64,000 nt of DNA, taken from contig CAJTDD010000002.1 of the NCBI GenBank assembly GCA_910574885.1, forward strand, positions 124,001 to 188,000, written 5' to 3'. This DNA is from Lachnospiraceae bacterium (GTDB lineage: Bacteria > Bacillota > Clostridia > Lachnospirales > Lachnospiraceae). Shown one piece after another: positions 59,458 to 64,000 of the stretch. A model generated the notes under the pieces. That model saw only the letters and a list, made by a program, of their open reading frames with translations, did not search any database and had not been told where the DNA came from. The translations under genes were made by a program, and so were the position numbers. How positions within the stretch are numbered: position 1 is the first letter of the stretch; every line of letters starts with the position of its first letter.

Positions 59458-60819
59458 TCAGACGCCCCGGCGCACAAACCTGAGAGCCGGATACCGGTAT
59501 CCGTTTTGCTCCACAAGAACCGCATCTTCCTCAAGAACCGCATACCTGCTGTTCTTTCTCGTGCTGTAATCATATGCCAGAATCAACTTCTCGAAATCTT
59601 CCCCGTCCCGAATCACCAGCTTTGATGCATCCATGACCTCATCTGTCATATGCGACTCAATGAATTCCTCAATCTGCTCCTTGCTGTACCGAACCTGAAT
59701 CCTGTTCAGACGCAGCACGTCATCCTTATCCAAATCCGGCGTTTCCACATCTGCCTCCAACTGGCTTACGAAATCCTTCCGGCTCTTGCGGCGTTTGTAC
59801 AACGACTTCTCCGACAACATTTCCACAAGGGAAAGGTTCATCTTTTCCCCCGTCTTATCAAGCAGCTCTTCCTGGTCTTCCCCTGCCGCCATCCGGTTCA
59901 GAAGCCTCACCACCAACCCCTTTGTGTCCGATTCGCCGCTCAGGAGATAGTTAAGCCTTGTCACCGTCGCCCGTACGTATTTTGTATGTTCCTTATCCAT
60001 ATTGGAAATCCGGTGCTCGATATCGTCGAACCCTCGGTCAATCAAATCCAGAAGTTCCAGCACATCGTCCCTTGTATCCCCCATTGCCCGGGCACACCTG
60101 CGGACATTCTCAATCCATTCCTCATTTTCCCGCATTTCCTGAATGAATTTCTTGATATCCATCTTGTAAATATAGAAATTATCGGAGGTTTTCAGGATAT
60201 GGTACTTCTTGCGCACGATTTCCTCCACATACCCCTCCAGATGCTCCCTAAGCAGCTCCCCGTAGGATTCCTGCTCCAAAAGCCGCCCGAAAAACTTATC
60301 CATATTGTGAAGCATATCCTGCAGCGCCTTATTCAGCCTTCGGGTATTGACCAACGCCGTCCGAAGCATGCTTAGGCTGGCTCTGGGGTCATTGCGGAAC
60401 GAGAACAACGTTGCATACACGTTCTGAATGTAAATGTCCGTCTCTTCCATCTCATCGGAATTCAGACGCTCGAACGCATCAATAAACACCGCCGAATAGT
60501 CCGGAATCACAATATTAGTCGCCAGGCTATGGTAATCCTCAACCCGTTTCAGCCAGCCGGTTTTCAAAAGCCAACTCAGGATTCGTGCGGAAGGCGTCTC
60601 CATCATGTCCGTCTCCGTGTCGTTCTCCTCCGCCTGTAACTCAAAACGTTTCCTCGCGTTCATGTCGCCCAACACCTGAATACAAACTTCTCTGGTCAGG
60701 AAATAATTACTGTACTGATATTCATCATTAATGCATAAAAGCGCTTCTATATAAATCTCCCGGTTCACGCTTCGGAATAAACTCCAAAACGTGTCCGGGA
60801 TCTCGTTACGTAACTGCAT
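59458..60819 (-). CDS. jetA: Wadjet JetA-like subunit
   Basis: The 453-residue soluble protein resembles the JetA (DUF5716) family: the head EIPDTFWSLFRSVNREIYIEALLCINDEYQYSNYFLTRE, a winged-helix part, long helices (MDIKKFIQEMRENEEWIENVRR) and a C-terminal YSKEQIEEFIESHMTDEVMDASKLVI. JetA is the MukF-like kleisin that joins JetB and JetC. AAAGGAAAG lies in the end of the surface-protein gene just upstream, so both are co-transcribed. The gene ends at a strong terminator, with jetB and jetC 9 kb further on. Confidence 0.87.
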   Translation of the reverse strand: MQLRNEIPDTFWSLFRSVNREIYIEALLCINDEYQYSNYFLTREVCIQVLGDMNARKRFELQAEENDTETDMMETPSARILSWLLKTGWLKRVEDYHSLATNIVIPDYSAVFIDAFERLNSDEMEETDIYIQNVYATLFSFRNDPRASLSMLRTALVNTRRLNKALQDMLHNMDKFFGRLLEQESYGELLREHLEGYVEEIVRKKYHILKTSDNFYIYKMDIKKFIQEMRENEEWIENVRRCARAMGDTRDDVLELLDLIDRGFDDIEHRISNMDKEHTKYVRATVTRLNYLLSGESDTKGLVVRLLNRMAAGEDQEELLDKTGEKMNLSLVEMLSEKSLYKRRKSRKDFVSQLEADVETPDLDKDDVLRLNRIQVRYSKEQIEEFIESHMTDEVMDASKLVIRDGEDFEKLILAYDYSTRKNSRYAVLEEDAVLVEQNGYRYPALRFVRRGV

Positions 60820-60821
60820 AC

Positions 60822-63389
60822 TTACTTTCCTTTTTTATCCGGGTTCTTCTGAAAGACATCCTTCCAGAAGCTAAATCCTTTTGAAGCGGCGGCTTTCTTC
60901 CAACCGACTGCCACAGGCGCAGCTTCCGGGACTACAAACTGGATTCCTTTATCCGTCTTCGTTACCTCAGGATAGACGATGGTTCCTGCCTTCTCCTCTC
61001 CGATATCTTTCGGGTAAATGTAGGCGACCACTGCGTCGTGGGCGCTCTGCGTAATCCCCTTTGGATAGGAGATTGTAACCGTCATCCCTTCGTCCGGGTC
61101 TATGTCCGCCCTCACCCTTTTCCACTCCGACTCACCCTTTTCCTTACGCATCAGCGTAACGTCGTAGGTATTCACATAGGTCTGGCTGATACCTTCCTTC
61201 ATCACAGCCTGGATCAGCCCTTTCTGGATTTCGCTTGGAAAATCATAATCCGGCTCAAGCCTTAACCCATCCGGCACATAAGATATCCCGCTCTCGATAT
61301 CCAGCCGGTACGCCATACCGCCCCCAAATTCCAGCTCCGGCGGTGCAACCATAATCTTCACGTCGTTAATCACTGCCGGGAGAACCGGAAGCTCCTTAGG
61401 CAGCGCATAATTTCCTGCCGCCTCGTCGTTTCCGAGAGAATACCTGTCATTTTCGTCCACCCATCCAAGGGTGATCTCTTGCTCGTCTCCGGAAAGCCCG
61501 TTATGGGTTCCGGTAATCTTATCCACCGGAAAACGTGTAGTCAGCTTCTCGCCCTTGGCGTCCGCGGGAAGGATTCCCTCTACTCCCAGTTCGCCGTAGA
61601 CGTAGACATTCCCGTCCCTGGTATTTCCGGCAATCTCCATATCCCCGGTATTCCACGTAAGCTGTATGGGCGCAATCGTCCATTCTTTCACTGCCGATGT
61701 ATTTCCCACAAGCACGTAGTTGCCCGCATAACCTTCCTCAAGGAAGAAATCCACAGTCACCGCGTATGTTCCTGCATTCGTCGCGCTGTTTACGCCGCCA
61801 ATGGAAACTTTCAGCCCCTCCGGCATATCTGCTCGGAAATCAAATGATTGAACCGTGCCGTCATACACAAATGAAGTCTTACTCCTCTCTTCCCAGTTGA
61901 TTTTGGAAACGTCAATCTCTTTCGGGGACACGGAAACACCTACGGAGCAGGTGACTTCTTTTCCGTTTTCCTTATAGTACAGCGTCACAGACTCCTGCCC
62001 TACGTTCAGGTTCCCGTCTTTTACCTTCACCGAGTCATTCGTCAGCGTCTTGGACGCCCCGGAACTGTATGTGACCGACGCCTCCATTCCTTTCTTGCTG
62101 AAACGCTCCCCATAGGTATACTGGGTCTTTTCAGGCGGAGTATTGAGTACCAGTCCTGTCAGTTCCCCGGCGTCCAACACCTCGAAGGTCTTGCTCGCCT
62201 GATTCGATTCGTCGTCCGGGTCGGTAAATGTAACCGTGTAAGTCCCTTTCTCAATGACTTTGGAAGGACTGATTTCCAGCTCCCAGTCGCCGCCTTCGGC
62301 ACGATTAAATATCATCCCGCGCACTACGGCGGTTGCACCGCTCTCCTCTATACTGTCCTGAACGAATTTCTTCACATAATCCGTGTGATCCTCGCCCGTG
62401 CCGTAGAGTGTTCTGTCCGGCACGGAAAACATGTCTGCCGTAATCCCGCTGAGTATATAGAACTTCCCGTCGCCGCCAAGCCAGCCATTCCCCGCAAGGC
62501 TGCCCTCATCGCCAATCCTTAGCGTCCCGTTGTTCACTAAGCTGCCCTCAAGGGTCAGGGGATATCTCCGCGGGACTGTCAGCGACCCTTTGCCGGATAT
62601 GGTCAGTGTCTTGCCAAAGGGAACCATCAAGCCCTCTTTATTCAATGTATAATCGCCGTACACCTGCCCGTCAGCCCCGTCAAATATGACGCCAGATTCA
62701 AACTCCCGCTTGCCTGCGCTTACACTCCCCGCATCAATCCATGCCGTCCCGTCATCGTCGGAAACCAGACTGCCGCTCTGGGCCGATGTACCGTTATTCC
62801 CCTTGCCAATGGATGATGTGCTGATTACGCCGCTGTTAATCTCAATCGTGCCGCAGTTAGCGTTCGCCATATCATTTCCCTGATTATCTCTAAACGTGCC
62901 GCCGATTCCTGCGCTTGCAGACGCCGCGCCGACCCATGCGTCCAATGTGCCGCCCGCCTTCGCTTCAATCATCAAAGACGCATCTTCCGGCACTGCAATT
63001 GCAGCGTACCCGTCGGACTGTAACACGTTGGTTCCCTTGAGGGTTATGCTGACCTTTGCCTTTGGCGCTATGTAAACAGGATTTGCCGCAGCATGGATTC
63101 TGACACTGTCCAGTATAATCTCATGCCGCTTGCCGCTTACTACCGTCACGACATTTGCCGTCTCCTTGCCATCCGAGGTGATGACATAGCTGCCGTCTTC
63201 TGGACCGTCTTTCAGGTCGCCGCCGTTTTGCCGGTAGCCGTCCACGCTGATTTCAATATCGCCTTTTGTCAGATCCAGATTCACATTGCCGGAAGCATGC
63301 GCTGTTGCTGTCAGCCCTCCCCAAAGGAGCAATGCGGCGGCGGTTATCTGAGCCAGTTTCCATCTGATCTGTAATCGCTTCTTTTTCAT
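60822..63389 (-). CDS. Large secreted Ig-like/carbohydrate-associated surface protein
   Basis: The 855-residue protein has a signal peptide (basic MKKKRLQIRWK, hydrophobic core, cleavage near AHAS). It has a beta-rich region with SGYAAIAVPEDASL-type and GIGGTFRDNQGN sequence (about 100-330), like carbohydrate-binding or beta-helix repeats. A bacterial Ig-like domain (LVLNTPPEKTQYTYGERF, VTLYYKENGKEVTCSVGVSV) and MBG-like repeats (KTSFVYDGTVQSFDF, AGTYAVTVDF) follow. No sortase motif or membrane anchor is visible at the C-terminus, which is Lys-rich, so it may be released or wall-bound by other means. It is 2 bp from jetA, an unusual neighbour. Confidence 0.8.
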   Translation of the reverse strand: MKKKRLQIRWKLAQITAAALLLWGGLTATAHASGNVNLDLTKGDIEISVDGYRQNGGDLKDGPEDGSYVITSDGKETANVVTVVSGKRHEIILDSVRIHAAANPVYIAPKAKVSITLKGTNVLQSDGYAAIAVPEDASLMIEAKAGGTLDAWVGAASASAGIGGTFRDNQGNDMANANCGTIEINSGVISTSSIGKGNNGTSAQSGSLVSDDDGTAWIDAGSVSAGKREFESGVIFDGADGQVYGDYTLNKEGLMVPFGKTLTISGKGSLTVPRRYPLTLEGSLVNNGTLRIGDEGSLAGNGWLGGDGKFYILSGITADMFSVPDRTLYGTGEDHTDYVKKFVQDSIEESGATAVVRGMIFNRAEGGDWELEISPSKVIEKGTYTVTFTDPDDESNQASKTFEVLDAGELTGLVLNTPPEKTQYTYGERFSKKGMEASVTYSSGASKTLTNDSVKVKDGNLNVGQESVTLYYKENGKEVTCSVGVSVSPKEIDVSKINWEERSKTSFVYDGTVQSFDFRADMPEGLKVSIGGVNSATNAGTYAVTVDFFLEEGYAGNYVLVGNTSAVKEWTIAPIQLTWNTGDMEIAGNTRDGNVYVYGELGVEGILPADAKGEKLTTRFPVDKITGTHNGLSGDEQEITLGWVDENDRYSLGNDEAAGNYALPKELPVLPAVINDVKIMVAPPELEFGGGMAYRLDIESGISYVPDGLRLEPDYDFPSEIQKGLIQAVMKEGISQTYVNTYDVTLMRKEKGESEWKRVRADIDPDEGMTVTISYPKGITQSAHDAVVAYIYPKDIGEEKAGTIVYPEVTKTDKGIQFVVPEAAPVAVGWKKAAASKGFSFWKDVFQKNPDKKGK

Positions 63390-63522
63390 ATGCTTGACCC
63401 TTCTTCTATTTCATGGCTTTACAGTAAAATTACGTGATAAGTATAACATAACCCGTCTGCATTTTCCAGAACAACCTCTTTGGCGTTATTGAAAATTTCT
63501 CCCAATCAATCCCTCAGATTCC

Positions 63523-63551
63523 TTGAATTTTATGTCGAAAATTGTTATGAT
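63523..63551 (+). promoter_or_regulatory. Promoter of the Ala-rich protein gene
   Basis: TTGAAT (63523-63528) and TATGAT (63546-63551) are 17 bp apart. A small GAAAACC/GGGTTTTC hairpin lies between the promoter and the ribosome binding site AAAAGGAGGG. Confidence 0.55.
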
Positions 63552-63637
63552 AGAAAGGCAGATGATTGTTCAGATAATTGACTTTGGAAAACCTGCCGGG
63601 TTTTCTGTTGTCATTCACACAAAAGGAGGGAGTAATT

Positions 63638-64000
63638 GTGTCAGATGAAATGAATATCGTCAACAACAAAACAAAGGAAAACATTGCAGAAACATGTTCT
63701 GGGGAGGACAAAGGGGTTAAGGATGAGAATAAGATTGTTCCTATAAATAAGGCCAGTTCTGCGTACTCTGAAAATGCCGCATCTACGGCTGAATTGGCGG
63801 CTCAGCTTGTCGCCCAGTATGCGGCTCTTGCGGCTAATCAGTCTGGTATTTATGCCGCCAGCCAAATCTCTGCCTATCATAATGCGCCGTCCGCTGCTCA
63901 GGCACAGTTGGCAATACATGCCGCCAGTTTATCGGCAGGGCAGCCTGTGGATCCAACTGCCACACAGTCTGCAAACCTGCCGGTAACGGATACAGCTTCC
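63638..64000 (+). CDS. Ala-rich protein of unknown function (cut by window end)
   Basis: A frame starting at GTG 63638, 7 nt after AAAAGGAGGG, stays open to the end of the window (121 codons). The first 45 residues are charged and hydrophilic (VSDEMNIVNNKTKENIAETC). Then an Ala/Ser/Gln-rich stretch begins (TAELAAQLVAQYAALAANQS), probably a long helix, followed by a Thr/Pro-rich part. There is no signal peptide in the visible part. No family is recognised. Confidence 0.65.
   Translation, partial: MSDEMNIVNNKTKENIAETCSGEDKGVKDENKIVPINKASSAYSENAASTAELAAQLVAQYAALAANQSGIYAASQISAYHNAPSAAQAQLAIHAASLSAGQPVDPTATQSANLPVTDTAS

Noticed and set aside
1..64000. CRISPR array
   Set aside because: No run of regularly spaced direct repeats was seen. 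The only tandem units are the two 64-bp copies at 27631-27758.

Overview
The window looks like a chromosomal segment of a gut Lachnospiraceae-type Firmicute (Clostridia). This rests on gene families and style: AgrA/AgrC-like and OmpR two-component systems paired with peptide-type ABC transporters, VanZ, PucR, GH36 with a CUT1 sugar transporter, Wadjet-family JetA/JetB/JetC, Fst-like small toxins, strong AGGAGG ribosome binding sites and frequent TTG/GTG starts. Most of the DNA is moderately GC-balanced. Two blocks are clearly AT-rich and probably acquired: about 0.4-6.1 kb and about 55.6-57.4 kb.

Layout. 0-6.1 kb: the end of a tyrosine recombinase gene, then a 5.1-kb AT-rich block bounded by a perfect 27-bp inverted repeat. 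Inside it an Avs-like Mrr nuclease/STAND NTPase gene converges on a nucleotidyltransferase-fold/glycosyltransferase pair. 6.1-9 kb: small accessory genes (DUF1801, DUF434), an HxlR regulator with a truncated flavodoxin-like gene, and a divergent flavin reductase. 9.2-12.1 kb: a Crp/Fnr-type regulator and a rhodanese/CoA-disulfide-reductase operon. 12.2-19.5 kb: a sugar acetyltransferase, an AraC regulator, an alpha-galactosidase with its sugar ABC transporter, and tRNA-Cys. 19.6-27.8 kb: a PucR regulator, VanZ, and a five-gene ABC/histidine kinase/CPBP protease/LytTR operon lying between inverted copies of a 64-bp dispersed repeat. 28-35.2 kb: an SdpR/SdpI pair, an orphan RelB-type antitoxin, and a FtsX-type ABC transporter with its own OmpR two-component system. 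35.3-37.8 kb: a deletion scar joining a REC-LytTR-REC regulator to a headless GatD, then a nucleotidyltransferase/HEPN pair with a frameshift. 37.9-44.3 kb: a DUF234 ATPase and a lantibiotic-immunity-type ABC transporter with a divergent two-component system. 44.3-46.5 kb: a 164-bp palindrome, a probable type I toxin-antitoxin locus, and a wrecked AAA ATPase/nuclease gene. 46.5-60.8 kb: jetC and jetB, separated from jetA by about 9 kb that holds an AlbA-type regulator, a RiPP-like locus (30-residue Cys-containing peptide, radical SAM enzyme, two ABC exporters), a second wrecked AAA ATPase and a PilZ protein. 60.8-64 kb: a large secreted Ig-like surface protein and the start of an Ala-rich protein.

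How it fits together. The window is dominated by defence, peptide-resistance and signalling cassettes, many of them decayed: three AAA-ATPase/PD-(D/E)XK relics, a truncated toxin, a frameshifted HEPN gene, a truncated flavodoxin, an out-of-frame GatD fusion and a stop codon inside the radical SAM frame. The strongest candidates for something new are the possibly invertible 5.1-kb block, in which inversion would exchange a defence gene and a surface-glycosylation operon behind fixed outside promoters; the small convergent toxin/antisense-RNA locus; and the interrupted JetABC operon with no JetD in the window. All functional statements are homology by eye; no search was run.
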